Below are positions 16,913 through 26,054 of a stretch of 40,573 bases of DNA, piece after piece (within the stretch, counting starts at the first letter, position 1; every line of letters begins with the position of its first letter). This DNA comes from Bacteroidota bacterium (GTDB lineage Bacteria; Bacteroidota; Bacteroidia; AKYH767-A; OLB10): NCBI GenBank assembly GCA_947447155.1, contig CANFIN010000014.1:1-40573 (forward strand), in the 5' to 3' direction. Below the pieces are notes generated by a model. It worked only from the letters and a program-made list of their open reading frames with translations. It searched no databases and was not told the DNA's origin. The position numbers and the translations under genes are program-made.

Positions 16913-19651
16913 ATGAGTCAACATAGTATTATCGGAAATATTTCTCCTGAATTAATGGATGAAATGTATCGCATGTATCTAATCAATCCAGACAGCGTAG
17001 ATGCAAGCTGGAAACAGTTTTTCTTAGGGTTCGATTTTGCTCGTGCTCGTTTTGGAGATGATACAGATGTAGTTCCCGAAAAAGTAAATAAAGAATTTAA
17101 GGTAATCACATTAATTAATGGTTATCGAACTCGCGGACATCTATTCACTAAAACGAATCCAGTCCGAGAACGCAGGAAATATCATCCTACCTTAGCATTA
17201 GAGAATTTTGGTTTAGCGCAATCTGATTTGGAAACTGTTTTTTCTGCAGGTCAGGAAATAGGAATCGGCCCTGCAAAATTAAAAGACATTATTTCTCATC
17301 TAGAAGAAACTTATTGCCAGAGTGTAGGCGCCGAGTATGAATACATACGAAATCCTGAAGTGATTAATTGGCTTCAGTCTCGTATGGAAGGTTCGAAAAA
17401 TCATCAGTCGTTTTCTATTGAAGAAAAGAAAAGAATACTTCATAAATTAAACGAGGCCGTAGCTTTTGAAAATTTCCTTCACACGAAATTTACAGGACAG
17501 AAAAGATTTTCTTTAGAAGGAGCAGAGTCCGCTATTCCGGCACTAGATGCAGTGATTGATGCGGGAGCAGAGTTAGGTATTAAGGAGTTCGTTATCGGAA
17601 TGGCGCATCGTGGTAGGTTGAATGTGTTGGCAAATATTTTAGGCAAAAGCTATGAAGATATATTCTCTGAGTTTGAAGGGAAAGAGTTTGATGAAAATGC
17701 TTTTGATGGAGATGTAAAATATCATCTTGGTTTTTCAACTGATGTTGAAACAATGCATAATAAGAAAGTGCATTTAAGTTTAACTCCAAATCCATCGCAT
17801 CTTGAAGCTGTGGATCCAATTGTAGAAGGAATAGTTCGTGCTAAGTTGGATGAAACAAAAGGGTATACTGTGGATAGCATCGCTCCAATACTTATTCATG
17901 GCGATGCAGCCATCGCAGCGCAGGGTATCGTTTACGAAGTAATTCAAATGTCGCTATTGAAAGGATATTCTACTGGTGGAACTATTCATCTTGTAATTAA
18001 TAATCAGGTAGGATTTACTACGAATTATATTGATGCCCGATCAAGTACATATTGTACGGATATTGCCAAAGTTACATTGTCGCCAGTATTCCATGTTAAT
18101 GGAGATGATGTTGAAGCGCTGGTTTACACAATTCGTCTTGCAATGGAGTACCGACAAACATTCCATCAAGATGTTTTCATTGATATTTTATGCTATCGTA
18201 AATACGGACATAACGAAGGCGATGAACCAAGATTCACACAACCCTTATTGTATCAAGAAATTGCGAAGCATTTAAATCCTCGTGAGATTTACAACCAAAA
18301 ATTATTATCCGAAGGATTAGTAGAAGCAAATCTTGCGAAGGAGATGGAAAAGTCTTTCAAGGATTTGTTGCAAAGTAATCTTGATAACTCCAAGCTTCAG
18401 GAGAAAACAAAAGTTACTCCTTTTATGGAGGGGCGTTGGTCTGAATATCGTTTAAGCAATTCAAAAGATTTTGAACAGTCGCCGGTAACAGCAGTTGATA
18501 AAAAGACAATTGTTGCCCTTGCAGATAAAATTACTAGTCTGCCTTCAGATAAAAAATTCTTCAATAAAATTCTTCGATTATTTGAAGATAGAAAGCAAAT
18601 GATGAAAGAGCCAGGTCGTTTAGACTGGGCCATGGGCGAGTTGCTTGCATATGCAACCTTGATGAATGAAGGTTTTCCTGTTCGTGTAAGCGGACAAGAT
18701 GTAGAACGAGGTACTTTTTCCCATAGGCATGCCGTTATACGTGTAGAAGATTCGGAAGAGCAATACGTTCCTTTAAATAATTTATCAGACAAACAAGCAC
18801 CGTTTTATATTTATAACTCCCTATTGAGTGAGTATGGTGTTTTAGGTTTTGAATATGGCTATTCATTTGCATCTCCTGATTCTTTAGTTATTTGGGAGGC
18901 GCAATTTGGAGACTTTGGTAATGGCGCGCAAATAATTATTGATCAATATCTAAGTAGTGCTGAAGATAAATGGCGCCGTATGAATGGACTTGTTATGTTG
19001 TTGCCTCATGGTTACGAAGGACAGGGAGCAGAACATAGTAGTGCAAGATTAGAAAGGTTTTTACAACTATGTGCAGAAGATAATATGCAGGTAGTAAATT
19101 GTACAACTCCTGCAAACTTCTTTCACCTAATTCGCCGTCAGATGCATCGCGAATTTAGAAAACCACTTATTGTATTCACGCCTAAGAGTTTATTACGTCA
19201 TCCTAAATGCGTTTCTGCTATCGCAGATTTGTCGAAAGGCGGATTTCAAGAGGTAATTGATGATTCGATTGTAAATGCAAAAACAGTTAAGAGAGTTGTT
19301 TTTTGTTCTGGTAAATTATATTACGATTTGTTGGAGAGACAAGACGCAGAAAAGGAAAAAGACATCGCCATTGTTAGATTAGAACAATTGTATCCATTCC
19401 CTAAAAAACAGTTGGATGCTATCCTAGCAAAATATAAGAATGCTGATGATTTGATTTGGCTACAAGAAGAGCCTGAAAATATGGGAGCATGGTCGTACTT
19501 ATTGCGCACATGGAATAATTTAAAGTTAAATTTAATTGCCCGTGAAGCAAGCGCGAGTCCTGCAACCGGATCTCATAAACATCACAACAAAGAGCAACAA
19601 GCACTAATAGAAAAGGCGTTTGCGAAATCAGAAACACCAGTATTAATTTAA
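16913..19651 (+). CDS. sucA: 2-oxoglutarate dehydrogenase E1 component
   Basis: Thiamine-diphosphate enzyme that decarboxylates 2-oxoglutarate and transfers the succinyl group to lipoyl-E2 in the TCA cycle. The 912-residue length matches the family (about 930 in E. coli). An N-terminal helix (NISPELMDEMYRMYL) for complex assembly is followed by GYRTRGHL, VIGMAHRGRLNVLANI (substrate and cofactor contact), HGDAAIAAQGIVYE near 329 and NNQVGFTT (the cofactor/Mg site), YRKYGHNEGDEP, and a C-terminal transketolase-like part (GYEGQGAEHSSARLERFLQL). sucB follows by 36 nt. No lpd (E3) gene is nearby. It has its own promoter. Confidence 0.97.
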   Translation: MSQHSIIGNISPELMDEMYRMYLINPDSVDASWKQFFLGFDFARARFGDDTDVVPEKVNKEFKVITLINGYRTRGHLFTKTNPVRERRKYHPTLALENFGLAQSDLETVFSAGQEIGIGPAKLKDIISHLEETYCQSVGAEYEYIRNPEVINWLQSRMEGSKNHQSFSIEEKKRILHKLNEAVAFENFLHTKFTGQKRFSLEGAESAIPALDAVIDAGAELGIKEFVIGMAHRGRLNVLANILGKSYEDIFSEFEGKEFDENAFDGDVKYHLGFSTDVETMHNKKVHLSLTPNPSHLEAVDPIVEGIVRAKLDETKGYTVDSIAPILIHGDAAIAAQGIVYEVIQMSLLKGYSTGGTIHLVINNQVGFTTNYIDARSSTYCTDIAKVTLSPVFHVNGDDVEALVYTIRLAMEYRQTFHQDVFIDILCYRKYGHNEGDEPRFTQPLLYQEIAKHLNPREIYNQKLLSEGLVEANLAKEMEKSFKDLLQSNLDNSKLQEKTKVTPFMEGRWSEYRLSNSKDFEQSPVTAVDKKTIVALADKITSLPSDKKFFNKILRLFEDRKQMMKEPGRLDWAMGELLAYATLMNEGFPVRVSGQDVERGTFSHRHAVIRVEDSEEQYVPLNNLSDKQAPFYIYNSLLSEYGVLGFEYGYSFASPDSLVIWEAQFGDFGNGAQIIIDQYLSSAEDKWRRMNGLVMLLPHGYEGQGAEHSSARLERFLQLCAEDNMQVVNCTTPANFFHLIRRQMHREFRKPLIVFTPKSLLRHPKCVSAIADLSKGGFQEVIDDSIVNAKTVKRVVFCSGKLYYDLLERQDAEKEKDIAIVRLEQLYPFPKKQLDAILAKYKNADDLIWLQEEPENMGAWSYLLRTWNNLKLNLIAREASASPATGSHKHHNKEQQALIEKAFAKSETPVLI

Positions 19652-19687
19652 ATTATAACGTAGCGCAGTTACGAAAACAATAAAATT

Positions 19688-20914
19688 ATGGCAGTAGAAA
19701 TAAAAGTCCCTTCTCCAGGCGAGTCAATCAGTGAAGTGCAAATTGCACGTTGGATTAAAAACGATGGCGATTATGTAGAAAAAGATGAAGAGATTGCAGA
19801 AATTGATTCAGACAAAGCAACATTAACCTTAGTAGCTGAAGCCGATGGTATTTTAAAGACATTAGCCAAAGAAGGTGAAACAATAGCAGTTGGTTCTGTT
19901 GTGGCTTCTATCGATACATCCGCAAAAGCTCCTGCAAAGAAAGAAACTAAGAAAGCAGAGCCTGCCAAGGCGGAAGTGGTTGCAGCAGCTGTTGCGGCAA
20001 ATACAAAGGATTCATATGCTAACGGACATCCGAGTGTAGCAGCAAAAAAGTTGATGGATGAAAATAATATCGCTCCTGCGCAAGTTGTATCATCAGGAAA
20101 GGATGGTAGAATAACAAAAGGAGATGTAGTAAATGCTGTTAAAAATGGCACTCTTCGCTTAGCAATGCCCACTCATGAAATAACGCGTGATCAGAAGCGT
20201 GAAAAAATGACGATGCTGCGCAAGAAAGTTTCTGAACGATTGGTTTCTGTTAAGCGCAATACAGCCATGCTTACTACTTTTAACGAAGTAGATATGAGTG
20301 CAGTAATGAATTTAAGAAAGCAATATAAAGATGCTTTTAAAGAGAAACATGGAATTGGATTAGGCTTTATGAGCTTCTTTACAAAAGCAGTTACAGAAGC
20401 TTTACAGGCATTTCCAGCAGTGAATGCACAAATCGATGGTGATGAAATCGTGTTTAATAAATATTGTGATGTTGGAATTGCTGTAAGTGCACCTAAAGGA
20501 TTAATGGTTCCGGTTATTCGTAACGCGGAGGCATTAACCCTTGCAGAAATTGAAGCAGCAATAGCAGCGCTTGCTACAAAGGCGCGCGACGGGAAAATTA
20601 CAGTCGATGAAATGAATGGCGGTACTTTTACTATTACTAACGGTGGTGTCTTTGGGTCGATGATGTCAACACCAATTATTAACCCTCCTCAAAGCGCAAT
20701 CTTAGGTATGCATAATATTGTTGAGCGCGCAGTGGTAGTGAATGGTAAAATAGAGGTGCGCCCAATTATGTATCTTGCTCTATCGTATGATCATCGTATC
20801 ATTGATGGTCGTGAATCAGTAGGGTTTTTAGTAAAGGTAAAACAGATGATCGAAGATCCTCTTAAGTTAATGACAGGTGGAACAGATCCAATGAAAGTAT
20901 TATTAGGTGTATAA
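19688..20914 (+). CDS. sucB: Dihydrolipoyllysine succinyltransferase, E2 of 2-oxoglutarate dehydrogenase
   Basis: Core of the 2-oxoglutarate dehydrogenase complex; moves the succinyl group from lipoamide to CoA. The 408-residue protein has one lipoyl domain (about 2-76) with lipoyl-lysine Lys43 in EIDSDKATL, an Ala/Lys/Pro linker, a peripheral-subunit-binding domain (about 114-152, HPSVAAKKLMDENNI and GKDGRITKGDV), and the catalytic domain with the HxxxD motif (YDHRIIDG, His369 and Asp373). The DSDKAT lipoyl sequence and pairing with sucA identify it as the succinyl rather than acetyl enzyme. It is in an operon with sucA. Confidence 0.96.
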   Translation: MAVEIKVPSPGESISEVQIARWIKNDGDYVEKDEEIAEIDSDKATLTLVAEADGILKTLAKEGETIAVGSVVASIDTSAKAPAKKETKKAEPAKAEVVAAAVAANTKDSYANGHPSVAAKKLMDENNIAPAQVVSSGKDGRITKGDVVNAVKNGTLRLAMPTHEITRDQKREKMTMLRKKVSERLVSVKRNTAMLTTFNEVDMSAVMNLRKQYKDAFKEKHGIGLGFMSFFTKAVTEALQAFPAVNAQIDGDEIVFNKYCDVGIAVSAPKGLMVPVIRNAEALTLAEIEAAIAALATKARDGKITVDEMNGGTFTITNGGVFGSMMSTPIINPPQSAILGMHNIVERAVVVNGKIEVRPIMYLALSYDHRIIDGRESVGFLVKVKQMIEDPLKLMTGGTDPMKVLLGV

Positions 20915-20951
20915 TTTTTATTGGCTCTTGAGAAATGGCCTTTATTGTTTT

Positions 20952-20984
20952 TTTGTATCGATGTTATAAATATTGATATATTTG
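20952..20984 (+). promoter_or_regulatory. Promoter of the first FkbM methyltransferase gene (-33 and -7)
   Basis: TTTG (20952-20955), 21 nt, then TATATTTG (20977-20984): both Bacteroidota promoter elements at normal spacing. The -7 box ends 7 nt before the ATG, so the leader is very short. Confidence 0.65.
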
Positions 20985-20991
20985 TTTTACA

Positions 20992-21873
20992 ATGAGTCAG
21001 GGATATCACATAAGTGTTAAAATAACTATTTTAAATTTCTTTAGAAGAATATTCAAACTTTCTGTTTTTGAAAATGGGTTGTCCTACCTTAATACCACAT
21101 TCTTATCAGGCTTATCAGGAAAGTTGATTCCTCCTCCTTATCTGTATAATAAAGAAAGTATCCGCGAAGTAAACCGTGATGGAATTAATTTCAAGTTAGA
21201 TTTAAGTGATACGGTAGATCATTATATTTTTTACAACTACCGTGATTTTTCATTGGAATTGTTTTTTGACGAGTCTAAAGATGTAAAAGTGATTCTTGAT
21301 ATTGGGGCTAATATTGGTTGGACAGCATTGCGCTTTGCTAGTAAAAATCCGAAAGCAAAAATTATTGCCTTTGAGCCACACCCTATAACTTTTCAAAGAG
21401 CACAAGATAATTTCGGAAGAAATAATTTCAATAATATCTTGTGTTTGAATATCGGACTGGGAGAGAGTCCATCTATTTTAAAAATTTATGAGTTGATGGA
21501 TAATAATTCGGGTATGAATAGAATTGTGCTCGAAGAATTAGATCGTCCTTATAAAGAAGTAAAAATTGAACGATTAGATGATGTGTTAAATAGTAGAAAT
21601 ATTCATCAGGTCGATATGATTAAAATGGATGTTGAAGGATTTGAAGGATTCGTGCTTAAAGGGGCTTCAAAGATTTTGACTGACAGCAATGCAAAAATTT
21701 TAATGGAAACTGATGACGCCTATTTGAAAAATAATGGAAGTAGTGCAAGAACACTTATCGATATTTTAAAAGGATATGGATATCAGACTTTTTATCGCTC
21801 CGACAAAAAATGTTTTATTCAGGGAGATGATAATTTATCAGATTGTCACTTCGATATGTTGTGTAGTAAATAG
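20992..21873 (+). CDS. FkbM-family SAM-dependent methyltransferase
   Basis: A 293-residue class I methyltransferase. The SAM-binding motif is VILDIGANIGWTALRFA (about 96-112), then IIAFEPHPITFQRAQDN (motif II), and IDMIKMDVEGFEGFVLKGA-type C-terminal block (VDMIKMDVEGFEG), which is the FkbM signature. Members methylate sugar hydroxyls or other small-molecule oxygens, often in surface glycans, but the substrate cannot be read here. It has its own promoter, is followed 1 nt later by the convergent NifU-like gene, and has no glycan genes adjacent. A second FkbM gene lies at 32748. Confidence 0.88.
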   Translation: MSQGYHISVKITILNFFRRIFKLSVFENGLSYLNTTFLSGLSGKLIPPPYLYNKESIREVNRDGINFKLDLSDTVDHYIFYNYRDFSLELFFDESKDVKVILDIGANIGWTALRFASKNPKAKIIAFEPHPITFQRAQDNFGRNNFNNILCLNIGLGESPSILKIYELMDNNSGMNRIVLEELDRPYKEVKIERLDDVLNSRNIHQVDMIKMDVEGFEGFVLKGASKILTDSNAKILMETDDAYLKNNGSSARTLIDILKGYGYQTFYRSDKKCFIQGDDNLSDCHFDMLCSK

Positions 21874-21874
21874 A

Positions 21875-22507
21875 TTATTCTGCAACCGCAATCACTTCTT
21901 GTACTTCAGGAAGCATTTGCTTTAATAAGTTTTCAATTCCAGATTTTAATGTAACTGTTGAAGACGGACAACCACTGCATGCTCCTTTTAAAACAACACT
22001 TACAGTTCCGTTATCAAATGATTTGAAATGAATAGCACCGCCATCGCTTTCTACTGCTGGCTTTACATACTCTTCTAGCAACTCTGTAATCTTCTTTTCT
22101 AATTCAGGCGATGATGGAATAGATGGTCTTTCTTTCGTTTCTGTTGTAAAGTCACTTACTTTAACTTCTGCTTTTTTTGTTGACGCAGGAACATGGTTAT
22201 CATCGAAAGGAGAACCAATAAATAATTGCTCGCCCGACATTAAATAACCACGAATAAATTCTCTGATAATATTTGTTACATCAAACCAATCAACATCCGA
22301 TTCTTTATTTAAGGTGATAAAGTTGCTCGTTATAAAAACTTTAGTAATTCCGCTAAATGAAAATAGGGACGCGCCTAGTGGACAGTTAACAGCAGATTCC
22401 TTAGAATCATATTCAACAACTCCACCTTCTAGCAAATTGATGTTGGCAACGAACTTCATACTATTGGGATTAGGAGTTAACTCGGCGTATATAGTTATTG
22501 GTGTCAT
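21875..22507 (-). CDS. NifU-like iron-sulfur cluster scaffold (Nfu type)
   Basis: A 210-residue Fe-S carrier. Residues about 5-90 match the Nfu N-terminal domain (YAELTPNPNSMKFVAN, with SPLGASLFS-like CPLGASLFSF), and about 135-205 the NifU C-terminal domain with Cys177 and Cys180 in GACSGCPSST, the 4Fe-4S ligands shared across a dimer. It delivers clusters to client proteins in the cytoplasm. The start is ATG 22507; a near-consensus -7 box (TAACTTTA, 22534-22527 minus) lies 19 nt upstream. It converges on the FkbM gene with a single base between stops, leaving no room for a separate terminator. Confidence 0.92.
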   Translation of the reverse strand: MTPITIYAELTPNPNSMKFVANINLLEGGVVEYDSKESAVNCPLGASLFSFSGITKVFITSNFITLNKESDVDWFDVTNIIREFIRGYLMSGEQLFIGSPFDDNHVPASTKKAEVKVSDFTTETKERPSIPSSPELEKKITELLEEYVKPAVESDGGAIHFKSFDNGTVSVVLKGACSGCPSSTVTLKSGIENLLKQMLPEVQEVIAVAE

Positions 22508-22593
22508 AAAATTAAAATTGGTGCCGTAAAGTTAATGAAGACAACTCGGTTTAAATCATCACCGCGTAAATTTAATTCAAGCAATTCTTATTG

Positions 22594-22601
22594 TAACTTT
22601 G
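22594..22601 (+). promoter_or_regulatory. -7 promoter box of the LuxE-like gene
   Basis: TAACTTTG is an exact TAnnTTTG match ending 8 nt before ATG 22610, implying a leader of about 5 nt. No clear -33 element. Confidence 0.55.
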
Positions 22602-22609
22602 TCATATAA

Positions 22610-23593
22610 ATGAGCTACCACCCAGAAAACTGTTTCCAAATTACTTCTGAAGAAGATTTTAATGCATGTGCGTTAGAGGTATTTCGTTATCAATTAGAGA
22701 ATTTGCCGGTTTATAATCGTTATGTGCAATTGCTTAAAACGGACATTAAAGAGGTTAAGCATTATAATCAGATTCCTTTCTTGCCTGTTTCTCTGTTTAA
22801 GTCACATAATATGATTTCAAACAATGAAAATGCCGAAATGGTATTTACAAGTAGTGGTACCATAGGGTTAATTACTTCTCAGCATCCAGTAGCAAAAGTT
22901 GCTCTTTACGAAGAAAGTTTTATGAAAGGCTTTGAGCGATTTTATGGAGCTGTGGATGATTATTGCATCATTGGTTTATTGCCCGCCTACCTGGATCGAA
23001 CGGGATCTAGTTTGGTTTATATGGTGAACCATCTTATTCAAAATAGCAAGCATATAAACTCAGGGTTTTATTTAGATCAATATGCCGATTTGAGAAGTTT
23101 ATTGCAGCATCTAAAAAATCAAAATCAAAAAACAATTTTAATAGGAGTCACTTTTGCATTACTTGATATGGCAGAAAATTTTGTGGTGGACTTCCCAGAA
23201 TTAATCGTGATGGAAACCGGTGGAATGAAGGGCCGTAGGAAAGAAATTGTTCGCGAAGAATTACATCAGATTTTAACCAAGGGTTTCGGTGTCGAAAAAA
23301 TCCATTCTGAATATGGTATGACGGAACTTTTGTCGCAGGCTTACTCGAAAGGCGATGGGCTTTTTAATGGTCAGCCATGGATGAAAATTTTAATACGGGA
23401 AATTAATGACCCACATAAGTATGTTTCTAATGGAATTACGGGAGGTGTAAATATAATCGACCTGGCTAATTATTATTCTTGCTCCTTTCTTGCTACGCAA
23501 GATTTAGGAAAAATATACCCCTCTAATCAATTTGAAATTCTAGGACGTTTTGACAATGCTGATTTGCGAGGTTGTAATTTAATGGTGCAATAA
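22610..23593 (+). CDS. LuxE-like acyl-protein synthetase / AMP-forming ligase relative
   Basis: A 327-residue protein resembling the LuxE acyl-protein synthetase family of adenylate-forming enzymes. Visible signs are the opening NLPVYNRY, the IPFLPVSLFKSHNM segment, the adenylate-loop-like VFTSSGTIG (about 82-90, with Ile where Thr is usual), METGGMKGRRKEIVREEL, and IHSEYGMTELLSQAY, all found in this family. The full C-terminal lid of large acyl-CoA ligases is absent, as in LuxE. In lux systems LuxE activates fatty acids for a reductase; no luxC, luxD or luciferase gene is here. The role is therefore open; an acyl or aminoacyl activation step in lipid or secondary metabolism is the best guess. 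It is monocistronic. Confidence 0.8.
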   Translation: MSYHPENCFQITSEEDFNACALEVFRYQLENLPVYNRYVQLLKTDIKEVKHYNQIPFLPVSLFKSHNMISNNENAEMVFTSSGTIGLITSQHPVAKVALYEESFMKGFERFYGAVDDYCIIGLLPAYLDRTGSSLVYMVNHLIQNSKHINSGFYLDQYADLRSLLQHLKNQNQKTILIGVTFALLDMAENFVVDFPELIVMETGGMKGRRKEIVREELHQILTKGFGVEKIHSEYGMTELLSQAYSKGDGLFNGQPWMKILIREINDPHKYVSNGITGGVNIIDLANYYSCSFLATQDLGKIYPSNQFEILGRFDNADLRGCNLMVQ

Positions 23594-23623
23594 AAATCAG
23601 TAATAATTTAGATTCATTTCACC

Positions 23624-23653
23624 TTGTAAATAGAATGGTTTAGGTTACATTTG
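23624..23653 (+). promoter_or_regulatory. Promoter of the ctaB-cox operon
   Basis: TTG (23624-23626), 19 nt, then TACATTTG (23646-23653). The -7 box ends 7 nt before the ctaB ATG. Confidence 0.62.
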
Positions 23654-23660
23654 CGCTCGC

Positions 23661-24551
23661 ATGGAAAAATATTTACCATCAACAAAACCATTGAAGCTTA
23701 AGTATAAAATTCGCGATTATTCCCAGCTAACAAAAATGAGATTGGCTACGTTGGTCGTTTTTTCTGCTGCCATGGCTTTTATGACAGCCCCCGGTACAAT
23801 TGATTTCGTGAAAATGGGTTGGCTTATTCTTGGTGGATTTTTAGTGACAGGTTCTGCTAATGGTTTTAATCAGGTGATGGAGCAAGAGCTTGATAAGTTA
23901 ATGGATAGAACTAAATCAAGACCATTACCATCTATCAGAATGGGAGTTAACGAAGCTTTGATAGTTTGTATAGTTACGGGCCTAGTTGGTGTTTTTATAT
24001 TATGGTATTATACAAACTTGGCTAGTGCTGTATTAGGACTCTTAGCTATTTTACTTTATACATTAGTTTATACACCAATGAAACGCAAATCGCCAATTGC
24101 GGTTTTTATTGGAGCGGTACCAGGCGCTATTCCTCCATTACTTGGATGGGTAGCAGCAACAGGAACTTTTAATACAGGTGCTTGGCTATTATTTGGTATT
24201 CAATTTTTATGGCAGTTCCCACATTTTTGGGCAATTGCATGGGTGTTGGATGATGATTATAAAAAGGCTGGATTTAATTTACTTCCTACAGGGAAAAGAG
24301 ATAAAGGATCCGCGCTTCAAACAGTGTTATACACAATTAGTTTAGTGCCTATTGCTGTTATGCCTCTGGTTTTTAATATTTCAGGATGGTTATCAATGGT
24401 GCTTATGTTGGCTGTGACATTTTATTTTCTGTTTCAAGCAGTTCAGCTTTACAGGGAATGTTCTGTTGAAGCTGCAAGGAAGTTAATGTACGGGTCTTTT
24501 TTTTATTTACCCGTAGTTCAAATAGCTATGGTAATTGATAAAATAGGTTAG
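23661..24551 (+). CDS. ctaB: Protoheme IX farnesyltransferase (haem O synthase)
   Basis: Adds a farnesyl group to protohaem to make haem O for haem-copper oxidases. The 296-residue integral membrane protein shows the UbiA-family prenyl-binding motif NQVMEQELDKLMDRTKSRPLP (about 73-93; Asn and Asp cluster), YTPMKRKSPIAVFIGAVPGA with the second loop, and about eight or nine hydrophobic segments; WQFPHFWAIAW is typical of CtaB/CyoE. It heads an operon of oxidase genes with a 3-nt gap to the next. No ctaA (haem A synthase) is nearby. Confidence 0.96.
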   Translation: MEKYLPSTKPLKLKYKIRDYSQLTKMRLATLVVFSAAMAFMTAPGTIDFVKMGWLILGGFLVTGSANGFNQVMEQELDKLMDRTKSRPLPSIRMGVNEALIVCIVTGLVGVFILWYYTNLASAVLGLLAILLYTLVYTPMKRKSPIAVFIGAVPGAIPPLLGWVAATGTFNTGAWLLFGIQFLWQFPHFWAIAWVLDDDYKKAGFNLLPTGKRDKGSALQTVLYTISLVPIAVMPLVFNISGWLSMVLMLAVTFYFLFQAVQLYRECSVEAARKLMYGSFFYLPVVQIAMVIDKIG

Positions 24552-24554
24552 TTT

Positions 24555-25136
24555 ATGGAAAATACAATCAAACAAAATTCAAACGAAACAGAGCCAATTA
24601 TTCCGACTCAAAAAATAATATTATGGATTGGATTGGCAAGTATAATTATGTTGTTTGCTGGTTTAATGTCGGGCTATATTGTGCGTCAGGCAGAAGGTAA
24701 TTGGTTGGTATTCGAAATACCATCTATGTTTTACATTTCAACAGTGGTAATATTGTTAAGTAGCTTGACATTAGAGATTTCTAAATCGGCAATCCGCAAG
24801 GAGAATAATAAAAAGGCATATCAATTTTTAACATATACATTGATATTAGGATTGGCCTTTGTAGTTTGTCAATTTTGGGGTTGGAATCAATTAGTGTCAA
24901 ATAATATTCATTTTTCAGGAGGGAATCCTTCTGAATCGTTCTTTTATGCATTATCGGGATTACATCTTGCCCATCTGTCATTTGGTGTTATTAGTCTGGC
25001 TGTGACTACCTTTAAGGCGAAAAAAAATCGCTATTCTGCAAAAAATTATCTGGGAATTTCACTTTGTGCCATTTATTGGCACTTTTTAGATTTTCTTTGG
25101 TTGATTTTATTTGTATTTTTGGCGCTCTTTAGATAA
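24555..25136 (+). CDS. Cytochrome c oxidase subunit III, short paralogue
   Basis: A 193-residue membrane protein with about five hydrophobic segments and the subunit III end pattern (GLHLAHLSFGVISL, then YWHFLDFLWLILFVFLAL). It is 90 residues shorter than the next gene and lacks its central hydrophilic insert. Two adjacent subunit III genes of different length are usual in Bacteroidota oxidase loci. It starts 3 nt after ctaB and is followed by 35 nt before the second copy. Both copies keep the conserved WHFxDxxW motif, so neither is an obvious pseudogene. Confidence 0.9.
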   Translation: MENTIKQNSNETEPIIPTQKIILWIGLASIIMLFAGLMSGYIVRQAEGNWLVFEIPSMFYISTVVILLSSLTLEISKSAIRKENNKKAYQFLTYTLILGLAFVVCQFWGWNQLVSNNIHFSGGNPSESFFYALSGLHLAHLSFGVISLAVTTFKAKKNRYSAKNYLGISLCAIYWHFLDFLWLILFVFLALFR

Positions 25137-25171
25137 AATTTAGATAATCTTTAAAACACTCTAACTACCGT

Positions 25172-26023
25172 ATGGCTGCAGAAGCTACACTTAACAACGA
25201 AAACGCTAACTCCAAGTCTTGGAGTGGAGGTGTTTCTCCATTTGGAATCAGCTGGGGAAAAATGATGATGTGGTTCTTCCTTGTGTCGGATGCATTTACT
25301 TTCTCTAGTTTAATTATTGCTTATGGTGCATTTCGTCATCGTCATACTCAGGTATGGCCAACAGCGAATGATGTGTTTACGCATTTCCCGTTTGTTCACG
25401 AACATTTGCCATTGGCGTATGTAGGGTTAATGACCTTCATATTAATCATGAGCTCGGTAACGATGGTTCTTGCTGTGGATGCTGGACATAGAAGAGATAA
25501 CAGAAGTGTTGCTATTTGGATGGGATTAACTATTATCGGTGGTTTTATGTTCGTTGGTTCTCAGGCTTGGGAATGGTATAATTTCATTACCGGTACACCT
25601 AAAGGCGCATTAATTACGAATATGGGCGAGATTTATCGCTTCCCAGAAAATGCTCCAAGTTTACATGCACATTCTCATACTGCAATTCCTGATTGGGCAT
25701 TGATTGCTCCTGATCATAAAGTAATAGCTGATAAAGCAGAAGTTGAGCGTATCAAATCGATTTCAAAACCGATCAAAGGAGCTAACTTGGTTAATAACGA
25801 ATACGGACATCCGTTGTTTGCAGATTTCTTCTTCTTTATTACAGGTTTTCACGGTTTCCACGTGTTTAGTGGGGTAGTAATCAATTTGATTATATTCTTT
25901 AATGTTTTAAGCGGAGTGTATTCTCGCCGTGGACATTATGAGCATATTGAAAAGACAGGACTTTATTGGCATTTTGTCGATTTGGTATGGGTATTCGTGT
26001 TTACCTTCTTCTATCTGGTTTAA
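25172..26023 (+). CDS. Cytochrome c oxidase subunit III, long paralogue
   Basis: A 283-residue subunit III with about five membrane segments (MMMWFFLVSDAFTFSSLIIAYG first) and the ending GFHGFHVFSGVVINL and LYWHFVDLVWVFVFTFFYLV. Between segments three and four there is a hydrophilic, His- and Lys-rich insert of about 65 residues (NAPSLHAHSHTAIPDW and the stretch after it), predicted to be outside the membrane. The partner subunits I and II are not in this window. It belongs to the ctaB operon. Confidence 0.93.
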   Translation: MAAEATLNNENANSKSWSGGVSPFGISWGKMMMWFFLVSDAFTFSSLIIAYGAFRHRHTQVWPTANDVFTHFPFVHEHLPLAYVGLMTFILIMSSVTMVLAVDAGHRRDNRSVAIWMGLTIIGGFMFVGSQAWEWYNFITGTPKGALITNMGEIYRFPENAPSLHAHSHTAIPDWALIAPDHKVIADKAEVERIKSISKPIKGANLVNNEYGHPLFADFFFFITGFHGFHVFSGVVINLIIFFNVLSGVYSRRGHYEHIEKTGLYWHFVDLVWVFVFTFFYLV

Positions 26024-26054
26024 TCATTCATTATCTATAAAAAAGAAATAAGTC

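Noticed and set aside
18397-18792. 131-codon open frame on the minus strand within sucA
   Set aside because: Antisense shadow of a well-conserved coding region; no family features.
19771-20172. 133-codon open frame on the minus strand within sucB
   Set aside because: Antisense shadow of the lipoyl domain and Ala/Lys linker; composition reflects the sense gene.
25172-26023. Second subunit III gene as a redundant or decaying duplicate
   Set aside because: Both copies are intact with conserved motifs and differ in length; paired copies are usual in this phylum.
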